In this document: positions 12,201 to 24,600 of the stretch, piece after piece
Layout: each line of letters starts with the position of its first letter
Position numbering within the stretch: the stretch's first letter is position 1
Assembly (NCBI GenBank): GCA_050084985.1
Contig: JBITNC010000001.1
Location: 110,050,001 to 110,114,000, forward strand
Source: Nageia nagi
Lineage: Eukaryota; Pinophyta
Reading direction: 5' to 3'
Length of the DNA stretch: 64,000 nt
Made by a program: the position numbers and the translations under genes
Notes under the pieces: model-generated
Seen by the model: the letters and a program-made list of their open reading frames with translations, nothing else
Told to the model about the DNA's origin: nothing
Databases searched by the model: none

Positions 12201-12974
12201 TATCTTCTATCAATTATAGATGATAATACAAAAATCTAGGTGAGGAAATATCTAAGTGCCATGATTTGTTTGATTGATTATGGGGTCAATGTTTAAAATC
12301 AACTTTGTATCTCAAGTAAGTCAAACTTTGATCAATTGAATCATGATAAAAATATTTGCATATTTTCCTTTGATGTATTTTGAAAATACTTTAAGTATAT
12401 ACAAACACATTACTTGTGTGGACTATCCATAGTATGTGCTTGTGTGATAGATGCATGACAAATTCTCATTATCATTAGTTGCATGTCTTAAGTGAGTTTT
12501 ATGTATATGAGTTTTCTGATAGTACTACCTTTTGTCTCAATAATAGGGTTTCATGGTAATCTTATGTAAAATATTAGTCCACTTTATATCATTGTTTGAT
12601 TTTTCTAGGTCTCAAATATTTTGAGAATATTCATCTCTTTCATTCATATCATTTTGAGTGGTTTTGGTAAATTTTGTACTTAAATATGGATGTAGTATTT
12701 TATCAACTCTATCATCCTATCTTTCAACATAAATTAATTTTTTTCAAATCAAATAGATTGTTGGTGATTGCTTATGAAATGATAATGATCATTATGGATT
12801 TTTAATGCTTGATTAATAGTCATTGGCTTTCAATTTCATAAAGAAATGAAAAGAAAATATCAAGTCACTTTCTTATTTATTTTTTGTGTTTGATTTGTTA
12901 GAGCTCTAGTCTTGAGACCCCACACTCTAACTTTTAGCCTATTTTCATGCCTTTTGCTATTGATAGAAGTGAAT
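12201..12974. other. Non-coding region of element B between PPT and PMD gene
   Basis: No gene seen. The stretch resembles the homologous interval of C (48120-48832), for example the ATAGGGTTTCATGGTAATCTTATGT block at 12544, which has a counterpart at 48478. Confidence 0.5.
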
Positions 12975-15289
12975 ATGCCACCATATAGATGATCAACCCC
13001 ACACAAATGACCAATGAGAGAAGAGGTAGGTTAAAAACCCCTTTTTTAAAGTTTTTTGTTTATTATAGCATTTTAAGTTGATATTTTGAAAAATAGAAAT
13101 TATAGGAATATTAGCAATTATTTTTTACCTAGTCTAAGTTAGTTTTGTAAATTTTTTGCATTTTATATAGATTTCAAATTTTTTTGAAACCCTCAATCAT
13201 AGTCACCGACCATAGTTGAGGTTTTATAGAATCATCATTGATTAGATACGATCACTAGTAATTCTAAAAACTTAATTCCAAATCATTGATGATTGGTACT
13301 AAAGTTAATTTTTTTAACATATTGAAATTAATACCTTAGGTTTTAGACATCTTTGAGCCTCATGGGTGATATCCAAAGATTTTGTTGGAGGGTCATGATC
13401 TTTTGAATACCAATGACCATATATTTTTTTGTAGCATAGGCTTTAGAGTAGGACCTCATATGGTTTGCATCCATTGGGACTATCTATTGATGGTGGCATT
13501 GTTAGAGAGATGGGACTCTTCTATAGGCACTTTTCATCTTCTCACAAGGGAGATGACTATTACAATGTAGGATATCCATCTCTTGTATCACATTTTGTTC
13601 CAAGGGTAATGGATTCATCATGCCATGGATCATGAATCTATTTGTCCTAACATCATAGCTATTTATGGGGTGGATGCAATAGAGATAGTACTCAATAATA
13701 TATTCTCAAGAGGCTTCCCTTACTATTGATACTAGAGAGGGAATCAATAAACACTATTGAGGGCTTTGTACTTAATGGGCCTCATTCAGTATTATATCCT
13801 ACCAGATATATGGAGTGGTCATTTTCCATGGTTATTATTATATGTAGTTACAAATATTATTTAGCATGGAACCATTTACACTTGGGCTCCCACACTCTTG
13901 GCATAGATTTATAGGGATCTATTATTTTATTCATTAGGTGATAGAGCATCATTATCAATGACCATCATCTTGGAGGCATGGGCTTACGACCATATTCACA
14001 TGGCTTGTCTTAATGGGTTACTTATCCCTAGATTTGAGACATATTTTGGATATGTTGTTGGTGTTTTATGTTGGAGAGAATATTTCTATTCTCATCGTTC
14101 AAATGGAATCCATCATGATGTTGCCTTCTATTAGCATATGTTATTACACTAGATTCCTAACCAAGTGAGGTTTAGGTCTTATCATAGGTACTCAAACTAG
14201 GATGGACTTACTGCTAAGCTTGTTGGTATTAGATAGGCTAGGGTACGTAGTGGGAGGAGGATAGAGTTTCTTGACTATTTTTACTTCATGTGGGTGAGGC
14301 ATCAATTTAGTATTATTTAGGACATACCCCTATGTACTATTCAATTTTTTAGAGAGGGAGAGGTATTTATTAAGGGTATAAAAAGGTTGGTATATGTAGA
14401 GCTTTACCATTCAAAGGATAAGCCCATGATAGATTTGGAGGCTAATGATGTGGGTGTCACTAAGGCATTTACAACCTAGTGTTAGGTTGAACTAGAGAGA
14501 GACCCTAAGGATGATGTAGAGGGATTCCATGTACATTATAGGGTTAATGAGCAAGGTATAGTGGCTAAGATTGGAGAGGAGGCTAGGTAGGAGCTAGGAG
14601 AGGGACAAGCTAGGGAGCAAGCATATAAAGAGCCAAAGGGAACCACTATTTAGGGAAATGAGGGTAATATTGTATTAGTAGCAAGAATAGTAGGAGTAGG
14701 TCAGGCTTCTCCACCATAGGTACCTAGTGTAGATGCACTCTTAGGTGACAAATATGAGTTGTGGTATTAATTATCCTAATTGAGTGCTTGTATGTACCAA
14801 TATCAAGCTAAGATAGATAGGTACCATTAAGAGTGGGATGAGGCTTATTCTTCATTATGAAGTAGAGGAGCTAGTACTCTAGCAGCAGGGGCCAACCAAC
14901 CATCTACATTCATCTAGGGTCTTATTTAGTAGAGGTATTATTATACCTCTCTTATTTAGATATGGTTGAATAGCATACCATCATTTATTACTAGTTCTCT
15001 TTATCCAATTCCTCCTACTTTGTATGCCCTAATGGATATTTCAATTTATCACATGAATAGTGGATCATAGGGGACTACTAGCTCACATGGTAGGGTTGTT
15101 AGGCTTTCTAGTTCATGTAATTGCAATGAGACATGTGGGGTTTCTTTATATCATCCATTGGATTCTTTTGAGCTTTGTAGAGCTTCTTGGCCTATGAGTC
15201 CTACTGGTTTAGTGGGTATGGCTCATCCTAGACATGGCACAGCTAGCAAAGCAGGGACTTTGATCATTGATGGTGAGGATAGCTCTTGA
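12975..15289 (+). pseudogene. Antisense PMD gene of element B (two exons, decayed)
   Basis: Exon 1 is 12975-13025 (17 codons, MPPYR..., two stops), donor GTAGGT at 13026; the intron is 13026-13339 (314 bp) with acceptor CTTAG; exon 2 starts at 13340 with VLDIFEPHG. The PMD signature follows: GF-x-VGPHM, HWDY, LLERWDSSIGTFHLLT-x-EMTIT (about 13440-13565). The C-terminal part keeps VPSVDALLG (about 14720) and an ACMYQYQAKIDRYH-like coiled-coil block near 14785-14830, as in C. Stops and at least one frameshift (frame differs between 13382 and 13726) inactivate it. It runs opposite to element B. The end (TGA 15287-15289) is the likely native stop. Confidence 0.75.
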
Positions 15290-15740
15290 GGGTACCCTAG
15301 TTTATTATTTATGTGTTATTTTATGGTTATACATTAATATTTGATGGACATTACTATATATTTTTTGATATCATGGATGACATGATCTAATTGGATATCT
15401 ATATTTTTGATGATGATGATAGATGTGGTGATGATATTGATATTGACATTTATTCTATGTATTTTAATGTTTATGTATTTTATATATGGGTGGTATATGT
15501 ATGTTTTATGTTTTGATGAGTATATTGATATTGATGAATGATGTATGTTTTTGTATGTTAGATGATCATAAATATTATTTTATGGATGTGAATAATGCAT
15601 GTTTATAGTATATTTTCTATGCATGGTATAAGATAATTGTATGTATGAGATATATTTTATTTATATTAGTATTGCATTAGATGCATCATTTATCATTTGT
15701 TGGATACTTATACATAGCTTTTTCACATAATATACTAGTA

Positions 15741-15771
15741 TAACACACACACACACACACACATATATATA
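15741..15771. repeat. (CA)n/(TA)n microsatellite
   Basis: About ten CA units are followed directly by TA units. It lies between the PMD gene and the repeat block of element B. Confidence 0.85.
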
Positions 15772-15813
15772 GTAATGGTATGGATTAGATATGATCAAGA
15801 TGGCCATGGGGAA

Positions 15814-16140
15814 AAATAACATTGAGTTCCAATTTTAAAGAAAGAATAATACCATATATAATGGAAGCTATAATATTGAACCACATTCTAGGATTAATGA
15901 AGAAAATATGTAGGGAAATAACATTGACTTCCAAGTCAAAGGGAAGAGCAATTGCTTCCTCCTAATCCCTATAGAATAATGGAAGCTATAAAATTTAATA
16001 ATGTTAAGGGAAAATAGATAAAATGTAATAGGAAAAGAACATTGACTTACAATTCAAAGGCAAGAGCAATTGCTTGCTCTCAATCCCAAAGAGTGGCAAA
16101 AGTTATGAAATTTAACAATGCTCTAGGAATATGGGATAAA
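15814..16140. repeat. Three degenerate ~100-120-bp tandem units, element B
   Basis: Units start at about 15814, 15916 and 16034, each with AACATTGA(G/C)TT and, in the second and third, AGAGCAATTGCTT and TTTAA(T/C)AATG. The block lies in the same place (between PMD gene and integrase side) as the 145-bp repeats of element C and shares CATT...GTCAA...GGGAA and TTTAATAATGTT with them, so both may descend from one ancestral array. Confidence 0.6.
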
Positions 16141-16648
16141 ATGGAATGTAGATGTAATCTTTTAAACAATGTGGATGTATGGATAACAATGTAAAGTATG
16201 ATACTTTGTAAAAAATAAAAAGTATCCTAGTGACTCAAACATCAACTAAAATACATGGTAACTTATCAAGTTGTATAATAAGATTAAATATGTAAAGGAA
16301 TAGAATGAATAAATAATATGAATAAAGAAGAACTATGAATAGTGTATTCATGTATAGTTTTATTAATCAATATTTTGTTATAATTTCAATTACTAAAAAT
16401 GATATAAAATAAGATTATAATACACCCAAATATATTACAAACTCATGTTTGTGAAATGGAGTAAATTACCTCTCTAGACTTTTGTAAACAAAATATTCAA
16501 GAGCATAAAGTAAGCTAAGTATGTCAAATAGATATTATTTTGTAAGGTATGCTTCATTTCCATCTAGAAATCCATATCCCTGATAGAGGATACTATAATC
16601 ACCCAAGAGTTCTACTCTCTCTCTCTCTCTTCATATATATATATATAT

Positions 16649-16834
16649 ATAAGCATGATACATATTAATAATGTTATAAACTCAAAATATGTATTCACAT
16701 TAATGATCTTAAAATAATCAAAAACTAAGTATTTATTAAGCATAATTTTGAGTTTTATTCTACCATTCTTTTTCTTCATCCTAAACCTAAGAGATAGGAT
16801 TTTAAAAGATTAAAATACATACATACATACATAG

Positions 16835-16895
<61 letters not shown>

Positions 16896-17062
16896 TTGAA
16901 TATTTTAAAATCCTATCTCTTAGGTTCAGGATGAAGAAAAAGAATGGTAGAATAATAACTCAAAATTATGCTTAAGGAATACTTAGTTTTTGATTATTTT
17001 AATATCATTAATGTTAATACATATTTTAAGTTTATAACATTCTTAAGATGTATCATGCTTAT
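16649..17062. repeat. Large foldback (inverted repeat, ~190-bp arms)
   Basis: The left arm (from ATAAGCATGATACAT at 16649) and right arm (ending ATGTATCATGCTTAT at 17062) are reverse complements at roughly 93% by eye over about 190 bp. The core is (CATA)n/(TA)n/(TATG)n at 16815-16893. Landmarks are CATCCTAAACCTAAGAGATAGG on the left and CCTATCTCTTAGGTTCAGGATG on the right. There is no clear target duplication, so it may be a foldback/MITE-like element or a local inverted duplication. Confidence 0.85.
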
Positions 17063-17387
17063 GTTTGTTTATCATTTGAAGTAACAAAAATATAACATAA
17101 GATTTTTCAACAAAACCAAATATGAATATAATATTCAATAAACTTCTTTACTCGTAAATATAGATTTATGTAAAGAACATATGTGAATCAATGTGAAAAG
17201 TATGAGTACATATAACTTGATAAGTTACCATCACTATAATAGTTGATATATAAGTAACCCTAATACTTAAGAGGTATAGGTGGATGTGCAAATGGAATGG
17301 AACACATAGGGCAACACACCTAGTAGCCAAGTTGCTTCAGAAATAGATATATTTTAGAGTGAACATATATAGTATATAATAACATAG

Positions 17388-17395
17388 GATTATAT

Positions 17396-17456
<61 letters not shown>
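17388..17456. repeat. (TA)n microsatellite
   Basis: Almost uninterrupted TA dinucleotides for about 65 bp in the non-coding part of element B. Confidence 0.9.
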
Positions 17457-17464
<8 letters not shown>

Positions 17465-17716
17465 TTTATTAAATCAAAGTTGTTTGGAAGTTAATTGTAA
17501 TTAATGATGGGAAATAAGGTGAAAGTAACAAAGAGCATGAAAAACATATTTCATTCTCCATTAGGTAATATCATGAATCACATACATAGAAAGCATAAAG
17601 TCCCAATGTAGATAATGAATGGACATAATATGTGCAACGATGATCTCATCATAATAATTAGTAAGATGTAATGATGGAGGTCCATAAATTTTAATAAATC
17701 ATCCAACAAAAGGAGT

Positions 17717-17721
17717 GATAC
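17717..17721. repeat. Left target site duplication of the copia element (GATAC)
   Basis: GATAC here and at 27117-27121 flank the two LTRs exactly. A 5-bp duplication is typical of LTR retrotransposon integration and fixes both ends. Confidence 0.9.
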
Positions 17722-18200
17722 TATTAGAATTTGTAATGAAATATTATGAACATCTAAACTCCTTGTAAATTCAATTAATCACTTAAAGGATATGTAGATA
17801 CCTTAAGGGATTAATTGAATTCTTTATTATGTGTGGACTTTGACCTTACCATGGGGTTAGTTGGTAGGTTGAAGTTAGGTCATACATTTATTGTAACCCT
17901 AACCTTACCCTTAGGTTAAAGGGAGGTTAGGGAGGTGCACTCAAGCTATAAATAGAGGGCCTCTCCTCTTGTAACATAACTAAGTTTTTGGGGTAAGATT
18001 ACTCTACTAGTTTGTGTAGGAGAGGAAGAGAATTGTAGTAAGAGGTGCATAGATTGAGAATAGAGAACTAGTTGTGGATGTACTCCCAAGGAGGGAGGAA
18101 CCACATTATATTTGTGTTATTTTGTGTGAATGGTGTTATGTTGAATGATTGAGTTTCCTAGTCTTAGACCTTGAGAATTAGAGTAGGTCTAATTCCTTCA
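17722..18200 (+). repeat. 5' LTR of the copia element
   Basis: 479 bp, nearly identical to 26639-27116. It starts TATTAG (TG mutated to TA) and ends TTCA. It carries a TATA box (TATAAATA) at 17947-17954, so transcription should start some 30 bp downstream, near the CCTCTCCTC stretch. Confidence 0.92.
17947..17954 (+). promoter_or_regulatory. TATA box in the copia 5' LTR
   Basis: TATAAATA, followed by GAGGGCC. It is conserved in the 3' LTR at 26863-26870. Confidence 0.75.
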
Positions 18201-18202
18201 AT

Positions 18203-18214
18203 TGGTATCAGAGC
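18203..18214 (+). other. Primer binding site (initiator tRNA-Met type)
   Basis: TGGTATCAGAGC begins two bases after the 5' LTR. This is the usual plant copia sequence complementary to the 3' end of initiator tRNA-Met. Confidence 0.9.
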
Positions 18215-18796
18215 TTGGTTTGGAAGCTCTTCTTCAACATCTTGAAGGCCTTCATTCCTCATCTTACACCCCATTGGTGAGGTAAAACTAAGAGAAGGTA
18301 TAAATTTCCTCCTCATTTGGTTATCTTATGGATTATTACATTAGATACTAACATATTTTGTAAGATATTGGAGCTTATTTTTTTTGCAAAATATGATCAA
18401 AATGGCAATGCAAGCATTTTTTATACTAACCTCTTATGTTAGTAGCATGTTTTTTTACAAAATGCTTAATACATGATATACCTTTTAAGAGGATACTATG
18501 TAATGCAAATATTTTTTTACTAACATTTTTTTTGTTAGTAGCATTGATTAATAACTCTATTACAAGCATTGCCAAGGTGTAATATTTACATAATACTTTA
18601 TTTCTTCTCTAAATTTTTTTATTTTTGCAAAAAGTTTAATGCAAATAGAGGGAAATAATTTTTTAGAGCCAATTTATTTAAAGAAAATATGGGAGAAATT
18701 TTTTTTAAAGATGTAACATATTAAAAAAAGGGAAAGGGGCACAATATTTTTTTTTTTTTGCAAAGTTTAATAAACATTTTTAATAATGTGGAACAC

Positions 18797-18904
18797 AAAA
18801 TGCCATGCTGAAATGCAGTCTTATGGACTACAATGGTCAATGAATATGTACAAAATGGATACATTGAAAGGGCATACAAATTGTTTGATAGGATGCCTTT
18901 GCTC
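18797..18904 (+). pseudogene. Captured PPR protein gene fragment
   Basis: In one frame the translation gives KMP, a stop two residues later, then NAVLW and WTTMVNEYVQNGYIERA followed by YKLFDRMP. This is the canonical pentatricopeptide repeat pattern of plant PLS-class PPR proteins (organelle RNA-binding), in which a W(T/N)-x-M(I/V) block is followed 20-odd residues later by LF-x-x-MP. About 1.2 repeats are present. It lies in the 5' leader of the copia element, before gag, and so looks like a host gene piece picked up by the element. The reading frame continues to 19033 without recognisable PPR motifs. Confidence 0.6.
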
Positions 18905-20100
18905 GAAAACCAGAATATTCAACCTCATGCCCACCTGCATGTCCACAACCAGAACCTGAACATCGTGTGCGGTGAACAGCTATGTCGTCACCTCCCTGAT
19001 GCCTCAAAGGATCAATTTGTTGAGGTGGCGTAGGTGGTTCAAGTGTTGAATCATGACATACATGCAACAAAGTGGCTGCTAATCATTGGTTGGTGGAGAT
19101 TCAGCAGATGAATGTGGCATGGGAAGTGGCTATGTCCATTCTTATGTTGGCTTCTCCCTACTTGCATGGCTACGTCCATTTTTTATTGTGAAACCTCTGA
19201 AGAGAATAACACTACCACTCTCTCCATCCTCAAGCCATGCTTTCTCCTTCCCTGTTATGGATTCCAAGGTTTCAAAAGAAATCATTTCCTTTCCCTTATT
19301 TGATTCCACTATCATTACAATGCACTGCCCTTTTTTCTCCATTGCATTCCAAGGCTAAAAGGTTGAATAGAGTACATGTAAGAGATAGAAATTGTAAAGA
19401 GTAATTTTAAATGATTTGAAATTGTATTAACTAGTACACTAATTAAAACCTTGAATGGCATTCATTTTCAAATATATTTTACAACCAGTACATGAAATAT
19501 AAGAAATGGAATGGCAATGTCATTCATGTCATGCTCTAGCACAAATATAGAGGAAGTCTCCTATCTCTTGAATGACATCATTGCAAATCAAACATGGCAT
19601 ATCTTTTGAGTGTCTGCTTCATCAATTTATCCATCAAGCATGGCCTACAGGAGATTCATTGATGTTGGTGGTCATGATGATTGAGGATGCCATGGAGGTG
19701 GGTAGCATAAAGCATGGCCTATAGGTCAAAATAGGATGCTCTGCACTATGTGATGTGCTAGAACCCACTCTCAGAAGTGATGGCCATGGTTTTGGAAGGC
19801 ATGCTTAGTAGGGGTGAAGATAGTGAAAGGACCTCACCTACCAATGAAAAGATTTGATGCCATCAAGTGCATGGCCATGAAGGTGAAACCCATGTTGCTC
19901 AGGCTCTACACCAGCCTTTGCTGGCCATGCTTGTCATGGAACTTACCACTTTGGCCTTCCCCACATGATGCGATGAGGAATTCTTTTTCCTTATCATTGG
20001 TCATTGATGATCAATCTCAATCAATAGATGTTTGGCCACCCCACATGACTTAACACTCCTCCTACCACCTTCACCTCCCTCCTACTCATGTGGTCTTTCC
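18905..20100. other. GC-richer leader segment of unknown origin
   Basis: Visibly higher GC than the rest of the window and rich in CATGGCC-like words. Several overlapping short ORFs occur on both strands (for example 19086-19358 plus and 18837-19070 minus), none with a family signature I recognise. Together with the adjacent PPR fragment it could be captured host sequence. Confidence 0.4.
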
Positions 20101-21675
20101 ATTTTTTTTTCAAACATAGTGTTGAGCATTTTATTTTATTTTACCAACAAGAAAGGGGATTTGATTTTTTATGTCCTTGTTTAATTACTCCTAAGAGGCA
20201 ACGTATACTCCTTCTTGGCAAGGGAAGGGTAGCCATCCTTTTCTACCTAAAGTATTTATTTTGTTTGACTTGGAGTAATTTTTTGTTTAAGTAGCATTAA
20301 ATATGCACGTAGTAGGGGTATGGGTCTCCTCTTTCTCCATTTAATTCTTGGAGACTTGGAAAGTAGTGAATATTTTTAACTTATTTCTATAATAAGGTCA
20401 AAAATATTTTAAACTTAGCTTACCTTTTAAAAAAAAATGCTTAGAATATTTTTTATATTATATGTTTAATTTACTAAGGTGCACATGTAATTTCTAGAAT
20501 GCCAACCTCTTAGCATTTTTTTTGCTAAGCATGGTAATTTACTTAGGCAAAACATTATTAGTAAAAATTTGCTAAGGTAATCTAAGTATGCTATTTTTTT
20601 AAGTAAATAAGGGAAATTTTTTTACTTAAAATGCATACTTAAAAGACAATTTTTAGCATACAAGTTTTTAGGGATAAAACTTAAAGTAAAAAGGGGGGAA
20701 TTTGTATAATTTTTACTTAAAACTTTATCTAGATCTTGCATGCTAAACTTGTAATGTATGCCTCTTAATATTGTTTGAGGAATAAAGCATGCTTAGTACT
20801 TATAATTTTAAGTTAAATAATGCATGATGCATGTTTATTACTTAATTTTTAAGTCATGGAATAATGCATGTTTAAGTTATGGATTAATGCTAAGTAGGAA
20901 TTAGTCTTTTTTTAAATTCATTAAAATGATTGAATGAATTTATGAAATTGAGCAAAGTATGCAAAATGTAAAATGTCCTTTAGGGGTTAGTACAAAACCC
21001 ATTGGACTTTTAAGATTTTTCAAGTTCGTGTGGATGATGTATTACTTTACTTTATATTTTTGTATATTTACTTTATACTTGCAAAACACAAAATATTGAA
21101 AGTCACCCCTAAAATGAACACATCTGCACATACTTTTCCACAACATGACTTGTTTGGGGAGCCACGAGGGGAGGATAGGGTAGATTGGAGCCCTTTTAGT
21201 CTGAAGATCCAAGTGGTGGTAAGTCCATCTTAATTGCCCCTAAGACCTTTGTTGGATTGGACATAACTCTATTAGGTGGACAGGCATGTGTGTAGTGATA
21301 CCACATGTCCACACATCCATTCAGGGATTATCCTGATAACCTAGGAGGAAAACTGAAAACCTTAAACAAGATAATTAAAATGGCCGATCTAAGATACATC
21401 AGATCCTTGGAAAATAGTTGGTACTTCTCCTTGTGAGAGTATATTATTGACCAAGGTGAATTGGTTGAGGACTGGTAGTACTTGGGCTCCACCTTTATGG
21501 GCATCCAGGTGAAGGCCTAATTCTATACAAGAAAACAACCCCAACTTTATCCTTCTGTGTATCATGGTTTATAAGTTTGCACATGTGGGACATGTTTACT
21601 TATTAATGTTTTATTTGTATAAATGGTAAATTATAAAAATTTGCATTCTTATTGCATATTTACTTTTGTGTAGCA
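20101..21675. other. Copia 5' leader, AT-rich, no gene seen
   Basis: Returns to high AT with many short T and A runs. No ORF with family features. It ends at the gag start codon at 21676. Confidence 0.5.
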
Positions 21676-24600
21676 ATGGTTGAAACCTTCATACCCAAGC
21701 ATATACTCGACGGTTCCAACTTCAGCATATGGGAACCTCATATGAGAGCTGAGTTACAATCAAGGAAGCTATGGTAGACAGTTAATGAAGACATGGTTGC
21801 TCCTATAGATGAGAAGGCTCTTGAAATCTACAACCCAAAGAATGAGTTAGCAACTTCAATGATCTATCGTGCAATTTTAGATGACATCCTTCTCATGATC
21901 TCTTCTTTAACATCAGCAAAGGAAGCTTGGGATAGGCTGAAGAAAATTTACCTTGGGTCAAAATTTTCAAGGAGGTTCACCATTTTATAAAAGTTGTTGC
22001 AATATCATCAAGGTGAAGATGAAAGTGCTTCTATCTACTTGAACAAAATCATTGACCTCAGGACACAACTGGTTGACTATGGGTGCAACTGGATCAATGA
22101 TGAGTTCATAGTCTTCATCATTCTTCAAAGCCTTTCTACAAAGTTCAATAACTTTGTCATAGTTATGGAGACTAGGCTCGATGATGAAGAAGATGTCATC
22201 TCTCTTGATAACCTTTTTAGACTCCTTCTGAAGCATGAGTAAACTTTGAACAAGAAAATGTTGAACTTTTCTCCAAAGGATAATAGCATTGCTCTAGGAG
22301 CAACCAAAACTCCTTTCAAGAAGAAGTTCAAACATTATAAATTCAAAGATAACAAATCCTCATCTACCTTCAAGAAGTATGGCAACTTCAAGCAAAGGAA
22401 TGACAAAGCTGGATCAAGTAATCCAACACCTTAGGAAAAGTTTGATGGAAATTGTAACTTTTATGGCATCTTTGTGCACAAAGAGTATGATTATCGTAAA
22501 AATAAATTTGCTCAAAAAGGTAAGGGAAATGCAAATGTGAGAAATTTCAATAATAAAAAGAAGAACAAGCATGCCACTACTATTGCCTACTACTCAATGA
22601 CTCAAACTATTTCAAATGATTGGATTGTTGATTTAGGATGCACTAATCACATGTGTTATGAAAAGGATAAGTTTGAAAACTTTCATAAGTACAAGAAGGA
22701 TATAGTTGTGATAGGTGATAATACAGTCCTTGATATTCAAGGAATAGGCAGTGTGAAGATTCATGGAAAGGTTCTTGATAATATCTTTTATGTGCCTAAA
22801 CTAAGGATGAATCTTATCTTCATAATTTAGATTATAAGGAAAGGATACTCATTTGAGTTTACCTCACACTCCTGGTGTGTTAAGAAAGGACTTGCCACCT
22901 TGATGAAAGGATCAATAAAGGATGAGCTTTATATTGTGGATCAAGTTCCTTCAAAGATTTTTCTTGCTACAAATGTTTGTTCAAAGGGTAATCTTTGGCA
23001 TCAATGATTAGGGCACCTTAACCACAAGAGTATTCAAGATATGAAAAATCAAGAACTTGTGGAAGGTTTACCTAATATTTCACCCATAATTGGTCTCTAT
23101 GAAAGATGCATTCTAGGAAAGATGAATAGGCAAAAGTTTGAAAAAGATAAGGCAACTTGGGCTACTTGTCCTCTTCAGCTTGTGCATTCAAATTTGATGG
23201 GTCTATTTTAGACTAAGTCTCTAGGGGGGAGCTTCTTATGTTTTGACCTTCATTGATGACTATAGTAGGATGACATTTGGTTATCTACTTGAGCACAAGG
23301 ATCAAACTTTTGACAGGTTTAAAGACTTCAAGGATCTTGTTGAAAATCAAATTGATTTTAAGATCAAGATGCTGAGATCTGATAATGGGGGTGAGTATAA
23401 TAGCAATGAGTTTAACGACTATTTTGTTAAACATGGGATCAAGTGGCAATTCACAATCCCTTACACCCCTCAGCAAAATGGAGTTGCTAAAAGGAAGAAT
23501 CAAACCATTATGGAAATGGTAAGGTGCATGTTGGGTAACCTTCCTAGTTTCTTATGGGGTGAAGCTGTTCACACTACTATTCACACCCTAAATAGGTGTC
23601 CTACTAAAGAAGTTGAAGGTGAAACTCTATATGAAGCATGGACAGGAAAGAAACCTAACATCTCATACTTTAGGGTCTTCGGTTGTGATGCATTTGCCTT
23701 CATTACCTCAGAGAAAAGAAAGAAGTTGGATAAAAGATCAAAAAAATGCATCTTTATGGGGTATGATAATCAACATAGAGGTTACAGGCTCTACTCCTCA
23801 TCCCATAAAATAGTCTTTATTTCTAGGGATGTCAAGTTCAATGAACTTCCTGAGGATATGGCTTCTCATGCTAAGGTGTCTGATTCAGATGATTCTTTGC
23901 CTGTACCTAACTGGTTGGATGATCATGTAGAGAAGTCACCACAAGAGCAAAATTCTCCAGCTTAGAGAATTACAAGAAGTATGACCTTGAATAAATCTTT
24001 ATTTGCCAAAATTGATAATATGAATGAGCCATCAACCTTCAAAGAAGCTTCCAAGCAAGAGTGTTGGATGGAAGCTATGAAAGTTGAGTATGAGGTGCTC
24101 ATGAAAAATGAAACTTGGGATTTGGTTCCTTATCCCAATGAGAAAAATGTGATTGGAAATAAATGGATATACAAGGTTGAGTACAATTCTGATGGAGAAG
24201 TTGAAAAATACAAAGCAAGGTTAGTGGCCAAAGGATTCACTCATAAATATGGTATTGATTATGAGGAAACCTTTGCTCCTATGGCCAAGATGCCTACTAT
24301 CAGGATAATCCTTGCTCTTTCTATAGCTCAAGGGTGGAAAGTTTTTCAACTTGATGTAAAGAGTGCATTTCTCAATGGTGACTTGGATGTAGATATCTAC
24401 ATGAATCAACCAGAAGGATTTATTCCATAAGGTAAAGAGTCTCTTGTGTGCAAGCTAAAGAAGTCTTTGTATGCACTTAAGCAAGTACCTAGAGCATGGT
24501 ATAAGAAAATTTTAGGATTCTTTACAGATATTGGTTTTTCCAAGTGCTTCTCTGACTCAGATCTCTATGTACTCAATCAAGGAAAAGATGTGGTCTTAAT

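Noticed and set aside
18837-19070. 77-codon minus-strand ORF over the PPR fragment
   Set aside because: It is opposite the PPR-like frame; no family recognised, so it was not called as a gene.
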